The position numbers and the translations under genes are program-made. A stretch of DNA of 64,000 nucleotides from Trema orientale (lineage: Eukaryota > Streptophyta > Magnoliopsida > Rosales > Cannabaceae): contig JXTC01000426.1 in the NCBI GenBank assembly GCA_002914845.1, forward strand, positions 51,130-115,129. The letters are read 5' to 3'. Position 1 is the first letter of the stretch, and every line of letters starts with the position of its first letter. This document shows, one piece after another, positions 31,994 through 42,862 of the stretch. The notes beneath the pieces are model-generated. The model saw nothing but the letters and a program-made list of their open reading frames with translations, was not told the DNA's origin and searched no databases.

Positions 31994-34219
31994 ATGACTA
32001 CAAGAGATTCATCCACGAGTCCGACAAAGAAAGCTACTACAGATGAGCAAATTGCTAATTTGACTCAATTGATTACTCAATTAGCCAATTTTGTCTCTAC
32101 TATGCAGACAAATATGGACACTAATTACGCTCGTTTATCGGAGAAAATTGAGCAAACCAATAAATATATTAGGAAGCAGCCTGTCAACACTCCTGTGACT
32201 CATTCTTTTGGCTCCTCTTCATCACAGTCAGAGAATGTTCAAACCGGAATTTTGCCAACACCAGTCGTCCAAACCCCATTACGTGCTGTTCGTATCACTA
32301 ACACTGTCGATGCATTAGACGATGATACTGACACCGCCCCGACTGTTCAGGTTCGACAACTTCTTCGAGTTCGTTTTGTTGATCCTCATGATTTGACTAA
32401 GAAAATTAAAGTCGAAGCTCTTGACTTTGATGGCCGTTATGATCCCGGTGCTTTTCTTGATTGGTTAACTTCTATTGAAGAATTTTTTGAGTGGTACAAC
32501 ATGAATAATGAGCAACGAATTCGCTTTGCAAAGATGAACTTAGTTGGCACTGCTAAGCGCTATTGGCAGAATGTCCTCCTCAACATGGCTCGTATGGGTC
32601 AAACTCCTTTTACTGTTTGGGAGGAGATGAAATCAAAATTGAAAGAGAAATATTTACCGCCATCTTATATTGCTCAACTTGAAAATCAATTTTTGAATCT
32701 TCGTCAAGGGTTTTTAACTTTGAATGAATATGCTGCCAAATTTGAAGATTTCTCAACACGTTGTGACATTAATGAAACTGTCGCTTTCACTATTTCTCGG
32801 TTTGTCAATGGCTTGAGGATGGATATCAAGCGTCGTGTTCTTTTACAGACTTATGATTCTGTTGATGATGCTTATCACAAAGCTCTTGAAATTGAAAAGT
32901 ATCTTCAAACATCTCCTACACGCCGTACTCAATTCACTAAGACAACTAGTGATACTTCCACTGTTCTTCCTCGTCCTAATGCAAGTTCTGTCACTGGTTT
33001 GTATACTCCTCTGCTTGTTCCACATACACCTTGGAAAGACCTTAGCATGGATTTTGTCCTAGAGTTGCCCAAGACCACTCGTGGCCATGATTCTATAATG
33101 GTTGTTGTGGATAGATGTTCAAAAATGGCTCATTTTATTCCTTATTCTAGGAGTACTGATGCTTCTCAAATGGCTAAGTTGTTTTTCAGGGAAGTAGTCT
33201 GTTTACATGGTCTACTTTCTACTATTGTTTCAGATAGGGATGTCAAATTTGTTAGCTATTTTTGGAAGACACTATGGAAATTGTTTGGCACTACCTTAAA
33301 GTACTCTTCAGCATTCCACCCTCTAACTGACGGTCAGACTGAAGTTGTTAACTGGAGTTTAGGTGACTTGCTTCGATGTTTGGTAGGTGATAAACTTAGG
33401 AATTGGGATCTCCTTCTTCCTATTGCTGAATTTGCCTATAACAATTCTGTCAATCGTTCGACTGGAAAGAGTCCTTTTGACATTGTTACTGGATTTTCCC
33501 CTCGCCAGCCTATTGATTTGATTTCTTTACCTGCTGATTATAAGCCTTCTAATTCAGCCCACGATTTTGTTGATCATATTCGTAGTTTGCATGAAGACAT
33601 TCGACGAAAAATTGCTTTGAGTAATGAAAAATATAAGATTTCAGCGGATCTCCATCGTCGACATCAAGAGTTTAACGAAGGTGACTATGTTATGGTTCGT
33701 GTTGCACCTGAGCGTTTTCCTAAACATGCTGTGAAGAAGTTGCATGCTCATTTTATCGGTCCTTTTCCTGTTATACGCAAACTTTGTGCCAATGCTTACA
33801 TGCTGGACTTACCTCCTAATTTGTCTATCAGTCTAATTTTCAATATCGCTGATTTATCACCATATCATGGTACTTTTGAGCCGCCTGTGCTACTTTCATC
33901 TGTGTCACATCCTTCCACCAAAGTTCCTCCTATTCCTACTACTGATGTTCCGCATGATGCCATTATGGATGTCTTGGAAGATGAGTTTGTTACTTCTTCT
34001 AATGGTGGTTTTCGTCGATTTCTTGTTCGTTGGAAAGATCGTTCTTCTACTGATGATGCGTGGATCATTGAAGAAGAATTTCGTCGCATTGATCCTGTTT
34101 TGTTGGAACACTACTTGGAGAATTACTCGCCGGAGTCGAGTTCTTTTCAGCCGGGGGGAAATGATGAAGCATCTAGAAGGCCTCTAAAGATCTATACTAG
34201 GCGCAAATATAGAAACTAG
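31994..34219 (+). CDS. Gag-integrase core-chromodomain fusion protein (741 aa)
   Basis: One uninterrupted frame. Residues about 20-60: coiled-coil-like IEQ/LTQ region. About 140-310: Retrotrans_gag capsid (DFDGRYDPGAFLDWLTSIEE; MNLVGTAKRYWQN; ENQFLNLRQGF). No CCHC zinc knuckle. About 343 on: integrase catalytic core with D353 (MDFV), D414 (SDRD) and E450 (QTEVVN), the D-D35-E spacing intact. Then the IN C-terminal region (YVMVRVAPERFPKHAVKK) and a chromodomain (about 672-715, FLVRWKDRSSTDDAWIIEEE). Protease, RT, RNase H and the integrase HHCC zinc finger are absent: the frame passes from Gag to the pre-core GLYTPLLVPHTPW without a stop, joining near 32960-33010. The final ~19 residues are encoded in the 3' LTR. 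It belongs to the chromovirus side of Ty3/gypsy; mobilisation would need RT supplied in trans. Function as a fusion is inference. Confidence 0.9.
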   Translation: MTTRDSSTSPTKKATTDEQIANLTQLITQLANFVSTMQTNMDTNYARLSEKIEQTNKYIRKQPVNTPVTHSFGSSSSQSENVQTGILPTPVVQTPLRAVRITNTVDALDDDTDTAPTVQVRQLLRVRFVDPHDLTKKIKVEALDFDGRYDPGAFLDWLTSIEEFFEWYNMNNEQRIRFAKMNLVGTAKRYWQNVLLNMARMGQTPFTVWEEMKSKLKEKYLPPSYIAQLENQFLNLRQGFLTLNEYAAKFEDFSTRCDINETVAFTISRFVNGLRMDIKRRVLLQTYDSVDDAYHKALEIEKYLQTSPTRRTQFTKTTSDTSTVLPRPNASSVTGLYTPLLVPHTPWKDLSMDFVLELPKTTRGHDSIMVVVDRCSKMAHFIPYSRSTDASQMAKLFFREVVCLHGLLSTIVSDRDVKFVSYFWKTLWKLFGTTLKYSSAFHPLTDGQTEVVNWSLGDLLRCLVGDKLRNWDLLLPIAEFAYNNSVNRSTGKSPFDIVTGFSPRQPIDLISLPADYKPSNSAHDFVDHIRSLHEDIRRKIALSNEKYKISADLHRRHQEFNEGDYVMVRVAPERFPKHAVKKLHAHFIGPFPVIRKLCANAYMLDLPPNLSISLIFNIADLSPYHGTFEPPVLLSSVSHPSTKVPPIPTTDVPHDAIMDVLEDEFVTSSNGGFRRFLVRWKDRSSTDDAWIIEEEFRRIDPVLLEHYLENYSPESSSFQPGGNDEASRRPLKIYTRRKYRN

Positions 34220-34542
34220 TAATAGGGTATTTTAATTTATTTTAATTAGATTTATTTTGATTTTAAGTAACTAGTTATTAGTTATCCGTTTATGTCAATT
34301 GCTTGCTCTAGTTTACTTTCCTAGTTTGTGTCCTAAGCTTATCTATAAATAAGCCTCTCCATTGTCATTGTAATCCAGACTTTGATTTATGAAATATAAC
34401 TATCAGTTATTTTCTCTCTAGAATTCTTATTCTCTCCCTAAAATTCTCTCAATTCTTCTCTAATTCTCTCTTCCTTCTTCTCTAATTCTCTCCTTTCTCT
34501 TCTTTCTCTACTTTCTTCTATTTTCTCCCTAGTGCTACATCA
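34162..34542 (+). repeat. 3' LTR of the Gag-integrase element
   Basis: 381 bp, near-identical to the 5' LTR apart from about five substitutions and a 9-bp pyrimidine-word insertion. It ends CTACATCA directly before the target duplication GTATA. Confidence 0.9.
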
Positions 34543-35541
34543 GTATATTTTATATTTATTTGAAATGTTTCTATTCACGACTCTTTCCTACTGAGTCACT
34601 GATGCGGAACAAGATATATATTATTAGGATTTGATATTGTTACTCCTACTAATTAGGAATATTGGTAGACTTTATCTCATTTTGAGTATTAGAGTTTTAG
34701 TATGTTTTAAGAACCCAGAGTTAGTTTCCTAGTTGCTTTAGGAATTTTTATTTGTCTTTCTACGATTAGGCTTGTTCACAAATCACTCAGATTCTTTCTT
34801 TTCTCTCTCTAGTTCATCATCTTTTCTGCCTGTTCTTTTTTTTCCCCCTTCTCTTCCTATATCCTCTCTCGGTTCTTCTTCTATTCTCTATTTCTCTACC
34901 TTGTCCGACATCAATCAGCTTTATAATTTTGTGTGTTTTGTCGTTTTTTCTTGCATGATTTTATCATTTTCTTGGTTTAAGTTGACTTTTATGAGGAATG
35001 GCACGCTATTTATGTCCAGTTCCTAGTCATTGATCTTTCTTTCCATTTGTACTTCCGTTGTAGTTTTGAAACTTCAATTCTTGTATTTGCACTGAGAGTG
35101 GACTGCAGGGGTGTCTTTTTTCATGATAATTTCCTTTTTGCATATGGTTGCTTATTCGGTAGTTTTAGATTGTTTTATTTCAAATAATTCTAGTTGAAGA
35201 AATGTATTTGAGAGTACTTGTGGAATCTATTTGGTTGATTTTTTTTAATGTGCATTTGTACATGGATCAGAAGCTGAATTATAAGATCATTATTTTGACT
35301 AACTTTAGTATACAGAAGCAACGTCTAATCTCTTTTATATGAAATTTATCTAGCTGAGCTTCGGTTCTAGGAATATTTTGTTATGCAGGCTTACTTACTA
35401 AAAACATTGTGGAATGTTTTATTACAAATCACCTGATTAGGAATTCGAAGCAACAATTTCACAAAACAAAAATAAAAAACCAAATAAGAAGCGTCCAGCA
35501 TCTGACCCAGATCATTCAACTTCGAGAGATACGATATACCG

Positions 35542-37669
35542 GTAAGAAATTGCTTACTCAGACAAAACACTGAAGCATACTAGCATTTCAGCTGAATATC
35601 TTCATCCTCCCACCTACTAAAAATATTTTAGAAAGCTAAAACATTATGAGTTAAACAAATTTGAGTTCTTATTAAGGTTACTTCTTTGTTCTCATTTGCC
35701 TGAACTTATGTGCACAGTTGATGATGAATAGCGAAGATTGAGAAAAATCTAATAATTGCGGAACAAAATGCAAAAAGTTGCTTGATTTACAATTGGGCCC
35801 TGGTTAATTCATTCAATCATAGCAAACTTTTGGCAAGATCACTATCTTTTGGTGATTATATCTTTCCTTCAAATTTTTCCAGAGGACAAGTGGGTCTTAT
35901 ACGCTAAGATATTCACTTTTCAATCCTTATCAAGGTTTTGCACGAGCCTACTGGAATGCAGTATTTTCTTCTGTAATTGTGTCACCGAGACACAGCATTG
36001 AGATGTATTTAAGCATCAAGGGCAACAACTCGAGTTTTGTGAGATTCGTCACTATAATAACTATCATAAAATATAAAAAGTTTATTTATAATTACTTTTG
36101 AAAAGTATGAAGAGAATTCAAAGTATAAATAGTATCTACTGGATAAGTTTCTACGAAAAACTAAAGGATCACATTAGACCGCTTAAATACCAGCTTCTTT
36201 AGACAGAATTTTAATCTCTACTAGATTTCTAGGAAAGATTGAAGGGTCCACTAGTCCACTTAAATTCCGATCGACAAAACTATTTCTAGAGAGAATATCC
36301 ATGGATACTACTAATTCTTGGAATACAAATTCAATTTGTCTATTTGAAGATATAATTATAAAATGATTAGTAATATAAGAGAGAAATTAAAATATTGTAC
36401 CTTAGTAGTTTACTGAGTTTGGCTAGAGTACTGAGTTTGGCTAGAGTTTCGTGATGATAATGTGTTATAAGTGTTATATTAAAAAGAGAACTATTTCATG
36501 CAAAGAAATAACAATCCTTTTATTTTGGTAAAAGAAGAAGATATCAATTGTCTGGTTTTATCTTTTTTGAAGAAAAAAATAACAAGAGAAAAGTTCATAA
36601 ATACCTATTTTTAAAATCATATTTTCATAAATACCCATTTTTATTTTATTTTATCAATAGCCGTTTTTATAAATATTTTTGGAGAAATGTAAACCCCCAA
36701 TATTCTACATATGAAATGTTTACCATGGTATACATTTCATTATATTAAATGTATATTGTGAGATATATTTTGTCATTTCATGAATAAAAATTATACTAAA
36801 AATTAGTATATATTTCAAAAATGTATATCATAGGTCAAATTAATATTTAAAAATGTAAATCGTAGTAAATATTTACATTGTTAATATATATTGTTCATAT
36901 TTTACACATAAAATATATACTTGATAGGTGAAAATTTACATTGTAAATGCATACCACTCATATATTTTGCACATGAAATGTATGCCATAAAAATAGGTAC
37001 TTTTGAAAGAAAAATTAAAAATGAGGACTTATAAAAATAAAGTATAAAAACATGTATTTTGTGTAAATTTCTCAAATAACAAAGAAGCTGAAAAAAAGGG
37101 GCTTCATAAAAAAAAAGGAAATTCTGTATTTGTTTATAAAAATGGCACTTTTAAAAAATATTTATAAAAATATCATCTTAAAATTTTGTATTTTTCAAAG
37201 ATAATTGAGGTAATTAATCAAGCTACTTGGGGCAACGAAGAGTTACTTAAGGTAACTAATCTAATTACCTGCAAGTAACTTGACTAACTACCTTAAGTAT
37301 CTCATCAATTAATAAAAAGTGATACTTTCTAAATTTTAAAAAAAATAATATTTATTTAAATAATTCTGGGATTTTTCAAAAAATTTGAAAATTCAGGATT
37401 TTTAAAATATATTTTTTTAAAACTTTATGATATAAATTCAAATTTATACTAAAATAAAATAGTAATTCAAATTTTTCCTAAAATAAAATAGTAAAGTGGT
37501 TATAATGGGCTATAGAGGGAGGACCAACAATTTGAACCGAGCTTTTTGAGGCCAAATGGGTCTCCCAATCCCTCATAAAAGGGTTTTTTCGAATTTGAGC
37601 CCGTCAACACATATCGTTGACCGCTCAAGCTATTCAATTTAATTCAATTAAACCCTTAATAAACCCTTA
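35542..37669. other. AT-rich DNA, no further UTP5 exon recognised
   Basis: I looked for the acidic linker and C-terminal domain of WDR43/UTP5 and did not find them. At 36600-37075 repeated tacatttcatta/aaatgtata words suggest an old MITE. The remainder (36000-36500, 37080-37660) is non-coding with no clear ends. Confidence 0.4.
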
Positions 37670-39924
37670 GCCACGTTTGGTTTACTGGAATGGGCCTTGG
37701 AATGGAAAGGCCATTCTGGTAACAGGCCCATTCCAGTGTTTGATTTGTAATTTGGGCTAAGGAATTCTAATTCCTTTGTAATTCTAATTCCATTATTCAC
37801 TTGATTGAGTATTACACAAATTTTGCTGTTGAATGAAGTTTCTGTATCACTGGAGGTGCAAGAAAGGATTAAGTTACCTTTTTTGCCCTAGAACACTATC
37901 CCTCTCATGCGCCTTCACTCACCATCAGCCCATATCAGATCAATCTCTCTTTCTCGCATGCCTCTCTTCCCCTCTCATACCTCTGTCCATCTCTGCTAGG
38001 CAATGTGAGCATAAAGGCTTTTGCTCTCAAAGTTTCAGGTATCTATCTCTCTTTATCTCTCTCCATCTTTTCCACCATTGTAGCTCTGCTAATTTTTTTT
38101 TTTTGCTAATTTTTTTTTCCCTTTCTGCTAAGCTGTTATCAAAGCTTCCAATGACTCACCTCATACTTTTTCTCAACAGCTCTGCTTTATAACGTGTCAG
38201 ATTCAATTGCAAAGGTTTGTCTCTATTTCTTTCTCTCTTTTTTTTTTTTTAATTTTTATTTCTTGTTCTTCTAATCTAGTAAATCGTAATTTTTCACCTT
38301 TCCCTATTACTTGGTTTTTTTTTTTATTTCTTCCTGTTTAGATAATCATATTGCGTTGTTTGTCCATTGTATTCCTCTGTTAGGCTTAGGTTTGTATAAT
38401 CTGAACCATATAAATATATAAGGTGCGCAAGATATTGGTATTGGTCTAAAGTTTTGTGCATCTTCTAATTGTTTATTTCTTGTATAATGGAAGTTTATGG
38501 GTGTCCTTTTCAGTTGGTAGACATTGATAGATATATTTACAAAAGTGCATATAAAGTGTATGAAGAAATGCTAGAGAGAAATGGTTTTTTTTTTCCTGAA
38601 ATAAGAGAAGAGTGCTGCAATTTAATCTTCCTTTTCAAAAAACAAAATAAAAATAAAAGATTTTTCTTTCTTTTATCTTTTGGCTTTTATGAAAGTGATA
38701 AAGACACAATCATCACAAGCTTTTGGGAATTTTGTTTTACATAAAACATGTATTTTGTTTTTTTCTCTTTTCCACCTATGATGCAAGTCATTTGATTTGA
38801 TGCATTCTAACACAATATATATATATCAAATATTTAGTAAAAGCATAATCACACACGTATATATTTTGATCTCTAAAATGAAATACTATAGAAGTTGACT
38901 CATTTAACAATTAAATCATGTGATTTGTGGGCAGTTTTAGCAAATATATTGACTAAGTAATAGAGACCAAATAAATTACACATCGGTTGACTTTTGGTCC
39001 TTCAGTGTATTTTTTACTTAGAACAAAATTTATACTTGCAGGCATGTGAAATCTTTGAATGACTTTTATATAATTAAACATATTCAAACAAGTGTAATCT
39101 TTTTATTTTCTTTATAAAATAGAGTGAGAAAGAGTAAAATAAATTGGACACTAGTTAGCCGACCCTCTATAGACTTTGATTTTTATCTTTTTGTGAAGTT
39201 TAAAGATGTGTGATGATTTTTTTATATGATTGTTGGATTGTTACTCTTGTTATATTTGTATTATACTAATTCTAGCTTTAGTTTCAAAACACGTTAATTG
39301 ATTATTAGTGTTGGACTATGTTTGTGGTTATAGGAAAATTATTTTGGAATATTTATGGCTCGTTTAAGATTAGATACGAGAGACAATTTGAGAAAAGAAG
39401 AAGTTAGTTACTCTTTTTATGCATTGGATGCATATTATGCACATTTGTGCATGGTTTATTGAGTTAGTAAATAATATCCTAAAGGAAAGATTTGAAAACA
39501 ACTCTTTAAGAAGACAATTATATGTAATTGACTTCCTAAAAATTAGACAAGTTGTCAATCGATTAGTCTATGAAAGTGATGCAACTTGCTTAGATAATAT
39601 TAGGATGACTAGATGTGCTTTTACAGCATTATGTAGGTTGCTTGAAACTAATGGAGGTTTAAAAGATTCAAAGTATTTGTGTGTACATGAGCAAGTAGCT
39701 ATGTTTCTACACATATTAGCTCATCACATGAAAAATAGAGTTATTAAGTTTGAATTCATGCGATCTGGGCAAATAATAAGTAAGTATTTCCATGATGTTC
39801 TACATTCAATCATTCGCTTACATGGAGAATTTTCTAAAAGACCTAAACCTGTTCCTGAGAACTCGACTGATGAAAGATGGAAATGGTTCAAGGTACATAC
39901 TATGAATTTTCCTTATCAATTTTT
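37670..39924 (+). mobile_element. PIF/Harbinger element, truncated copy (5' half)
   Basis: TTA (37667-37669) precedes a terminal repeat GCCACGTTTGGTTTACTGGA that matches the reverse complement of the end at 56038 (GGTCATGTTTGGTTCACTGG). Inner sequence (ggaatggaaaggccattct, aattctaattcctt) also matches. The element carries the N-terminal transposase exon and is cut at about 39924, inside the transposase intron, by gypsy pol sequence of the opposite orientation. The C-terminal DDE exon and the 3' end are missing. Confidence 0.7.
39355..39924 (+). pseudogene. Harbinger transposase, N-terminal exon (frameshifted)
   Basis: From ATG 39355 (MARLRLDTRDNLRKEE) the frame is lost after about 36 codons; an overlapping frame continues from 39419 with WFIELVNNILKERFENN, NRLVYESDATCLDNIRMTRC, MFLHILAHHMKNRVIKFEF and DERWKWFK, then a donor GTACAT. 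These are the standard N-terminal motifs of plant Harbinger transposases (FLHILAHHMKNR helix). Nearly identical to the minus-strand copy at 54360-54866. Confidence 0.7.
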
Positions 39925-42560
39925 CCTGTAGATTTGTCTCCAATCTTCCCATGTTTTCAAGTTCTTCTTAATGATAGCACGTAACAAAGAAGACAAAGTC
40001 CTATTCACTACTTCAGTTTGACCATCAGTTTGTGGATAACAAGTAGTAGAAAACAATAACTTAGTTCCTAGCTTTCCCCACAAAGTCTTCCAAAAGTAAC
40101 TTAAGAACTTAGCATTTCTATCAGAAACAATAGTCCTAGGCATGTCATGCAACCTAACAATTTATTTAAAGAACAAATCAGCTATGTGTGATGCATCATC
40201 GGTTTTATGACATGCAATGAAATGTGCCATCTTAGAGAACCTATCTAATACCACAAAGATTGAATCTCTCCCCCTCTTAGTCCTAGGTAATCCCAAAACA
40301 AAATCAATGGAAATATCAGTCCAAGGTTCACTAGGTATAGGTAGAAGGGTGTACAAACCATGGGGTTTCAACTTAGACTTAGCTTGTTTACAAGTGACAC
40401 ACCTTTCACATATTCTTTCAACATCACGTTTCATATGAGGCCAAAAGAAATGTTCATGCAAAACACCTAAAGTCTTAGCCACACCAAAATGATCCATCAA
40501 ACCACCACCATGAGCTTCTCTCACAAGTAATTCACGCAAAGAACACATAGGCATACACAGTTTATTCTCCCGAAACAAAAATCTATTATGCCTATAGAAC
40601 TTACCAAATGTTACTTTTTCACATGCATTGAACACATTACCAAAATCAGAATCATGTGCATATAAATCCTTAATGTATTCAAAGTCAAGTAGTTTTGTGT
40701 CCAAAGTAGAAAGTAAGCCATACCTTCGGGACAATGCATTAGCCACGACAATTTCCTTACCTTGCCTATATCTGATCACATAAGGAAATATCTCAATAAA
40801 TTCCACCCACTTTGCATGGCGTTTGTTCAGCTTTTGTTGTCCCTTTAAATGCTTCAAAGATTCATGATCAGTGTGAATCATAAATTCCTTCGGCCATAGA
40901 TAATGCTGCTAATTTTCCAAAGCCCTGACCAAAGCGTACATCTCCTTATCATAAGTGGGATAGTTTAGAGCTGCCCCACTTAATTTTTCACTGAAGTATG
41001 CAACTGGACGGCCTCCTTGCATCAAGACAGCTCCAATACCTATTCCTGAAGCATCACACTCAATTTCAAAAGTTTTAGCAAAATTAGGTAAAACAAGTAA
41101 AGGTGCATTATTAACTTTTCTTTGATCAGATTAAATTCCTTTTCTTGTTCCTTCCCCCCACTTAAACGGCACATTCTTCTTAATGACTTTAGTAAGAGGG
41201 GCGGCTAAGCTACTAAAATCACGCACAAACCATCTATAGAAACTAGCTAGGCCGTGAAAACTCCTCACTTGGCTGATTGTTGTAGGCGTTGGCCAATCTT
41301 GGATTGCTTTCACCTTTTCCTTGTCCACCTCAATTCCCCAAGCACTGACAACAAAGCTAAGAAACACAAGTTTATCCGTGCAAAAGGTGCACTTCTTGAG
41401 GTTAGCAAACAACTTTTCTTTCCTTAACACATCTAAAACAGATTTTAAATGCATTACATGTTCTTCCAAGTTTTTGCTATAAATTAAGATGTCATCAAAA
41501 TATACAACCACAAATCTGCCAATAAATGCACGCAAAACATGGTTCATCAAACGCATAAAAGTACTTAGAGCATTAGTTAAACCGAAAGGCATCACTAACC
41601 ACTCATACAAACCATATTTAGTTTTAAAGGTAGTTTTCCATTCATCACCTTCTCTCATTCTAATCTGATGATATCCACTCTTAAGATCAATTTTTGTAAA
41701 AACACAAGAACTATGCAATTCATCTAGCATATCATCTAATCTAGGAATGGGATGGTGATACTTTACCGTTATGTTGTTGATGGCTCGACAATCAACACAC
41801 ATCCTCCATGTCCCATCCTTCTTAGGAACTAATAGTACCGGAACCGCACAAGGACTCATGCTTTCACGCACATATCCCTTCTCCAACAATTCACCTACTT
41901 GCCTTTGAAGTTCCTTTGTCTCCTCGGGATTGCTCCTATAGGCAGGCCGGTTTGGAATTGATGCACCTGGTATGAAGTCAATCTGATATTTAATCCCACA
42001 AATTGGAGGTAAACCATGAGGGATCTCTTCAGGAAATATATCTTCAAAATCCTGCAAAAGAGAAACAATATTGCTCGGTAAAGAACCGGCGAGATCATCA
42101 GTACATAAAAGAGCCTCTTTGTACATGAGTACTATAAGGGGCTGTTGTAAAATTAAAGCTCTCTTGATCTCACTTTTTCTTGCAATGAAGTTGTATTTTT
42201 CCTCTCTTACACTCAATAAGGCTACATTACTCTCTTTTTCCCTTTTACCCTCACTCATGGTTTTGTTTTTCTGTTTTTCTCTCATCTCTTTTTCCTTTCT
42301 CTCAGTTTCAGCCTCTCTCTCTTTCTCTTTTCTCTTTTCACTCGCTTTTTGCATTTTTAGTTGGTCTTCAAGAACTTGTTTTAGAGTCAATGGCACAAGT
42401 GATATTGGCTGCTTTTTAACGGTAAAAGAGTACCTATTGGTGAAACCATCATGTGTGACTCGCCGATCATACTGCCATGGTCTTCCCAATAGAATATGAC
42501 ATGCATGCATAGGTACCACATCGCAAAGCACTTCGTCTTCATACTTGCCAATGGTCATAT
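39925..42560 (-). pseudogene. Ty3/gypsy pol (chromovirus-like): protease end, RT, RNase H, integrase
   Basis: Minus strand in order: [18 protein letters not shown] and [10 protein letters not shown] (protease end), a highly charged [13 protein letters not shown] linker, RT ([20 protein letters not shown]; catalytic YFDD in [29 protein letters not shown]), RNase H start ([14 protein letters not shown]), integrase zinc finger ([13 protein letters not shown]) and core ([36 protein letters not shown]). Breaks occur near 41130 and 40905 (stops/frameshift) and 40160. The reading is truncated at 39925 after the third catalytic residue. No LTRs were identified. It lies within the PWP2/Harbinger mosaic. 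Confidence 0.8.
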
Positions 42561-42862
42561 TGCTAGCCAATGTCCGAATAAAAGAGTGATGGTAATCAAT
42601 GCTCAAGGAGAGATTGAGACGGACGATGAACGAGAAGAAGAAGATGATGACATGCCACCACTTGAGGATGACTATGAAGGACAGTGTGCTGTAGACGGAG
42701 AATCATTAGTAGCGAGACGAGCTCTTAGCGCGCAAGTTAAGGAAGAAAACAACAATCAGCGAGAGAACTTGTTTCATACTCGATGTTTTGTGAACAACAA
42801 AGTTTGCAGCGTTATAATTGATGGAGGGAGTTGCACCAACGTGGCTAGTACTGAATTTCATC
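42551..42862 (+). pseudogene. Inverted gag zinc knuckle/protease fragment of the same gypsy element
   Basis: The plus strand reads [14 protein letters not shown] (end of a CCHC knuckle), an acidic linker ([20 protein letters not shown]) and the protease active region IIDGGSCTNVASTEF. In an intact element this lies immediately upstream of the protease end found at 42560 on the minus strand, so here it is flipped relative to pol. The ORF runs on to 42963 only by joining PWP2-like sequence at about 42863. Confidence 0.75.

Larger units (their letters stand above)
30698..34547 (+). mobile_element. Young non-autonomous LTR retroelement encoding Gag-integrase-chromodomain
   Basis: A complete element (30703-34542, 3840 bp) is flanked by a perfect 5-bp target duplication GTATA (30698-30702 and 34543-34547). 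It has two LTRs, a tRNA-Met-type primer site TGGTATCAGATTC (31078-31090), a G-rich polypurine tract just before the 3' LTR (about 34152-34161, ggggggaaa), and one long ORF. Reading the LTRs by eye I count about five substitutions and one 9-bp indel. The element lies in sense orientation inside intron 6 of the UTP5-like gene. Confidence 0.9.
27895..35541 (+). pseudogene. UTP5/WDR43-like WD40 gene, 5' seven exons, with disabling lesions
   Basis: Exons: 27895-27984, 28225-28326, 28462-28577, 29705-29861, 29942-30030, 30107-30611, 35441-35541. In order they encode MVREQIKHPIMAFTPKGEYL, IWSTSNGRLLAEWKSDEDAG, TDNGGILAVDVLSGQRKW, ASLSFIDQGCRLLMVETNGA, DERVLAVFNGKLCIFYLDKG, the long exon with PGDKHLQVWSLDR, and a basic KNKKPNKKRPASDPDHS. 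This is the WD40 part of UTP5/WDR43, a t-UTP component acting in nucleolar pre-rRNA processing. Lesions: the exon 1 donor reads GG instead of GT; a run of ten A in exon 4 (29824-29833) gives TAA and shifts frame; exon 7 enters in the wrong frame by one base. The C-terminal Utp12-type domain was not found. A retroelement sits in intron 6. The gene could be a recent pseudogene, or some lesions could be assembly errors. Confidence 0.75.

Noticed and set aside
32835..34187. Alternative-frame and minus-strand ORFs over the Gag-integrase gene
   Set aside because: Shadows of the 741-codon ORF.
42071..42499. 142-codon plus-strand ORF
   Set aside because: It is antisense to the charged linker of the minus-strand gypsy pol; its Ser/Leu/Phe content reflects Glu/Lys codons on the other strand.
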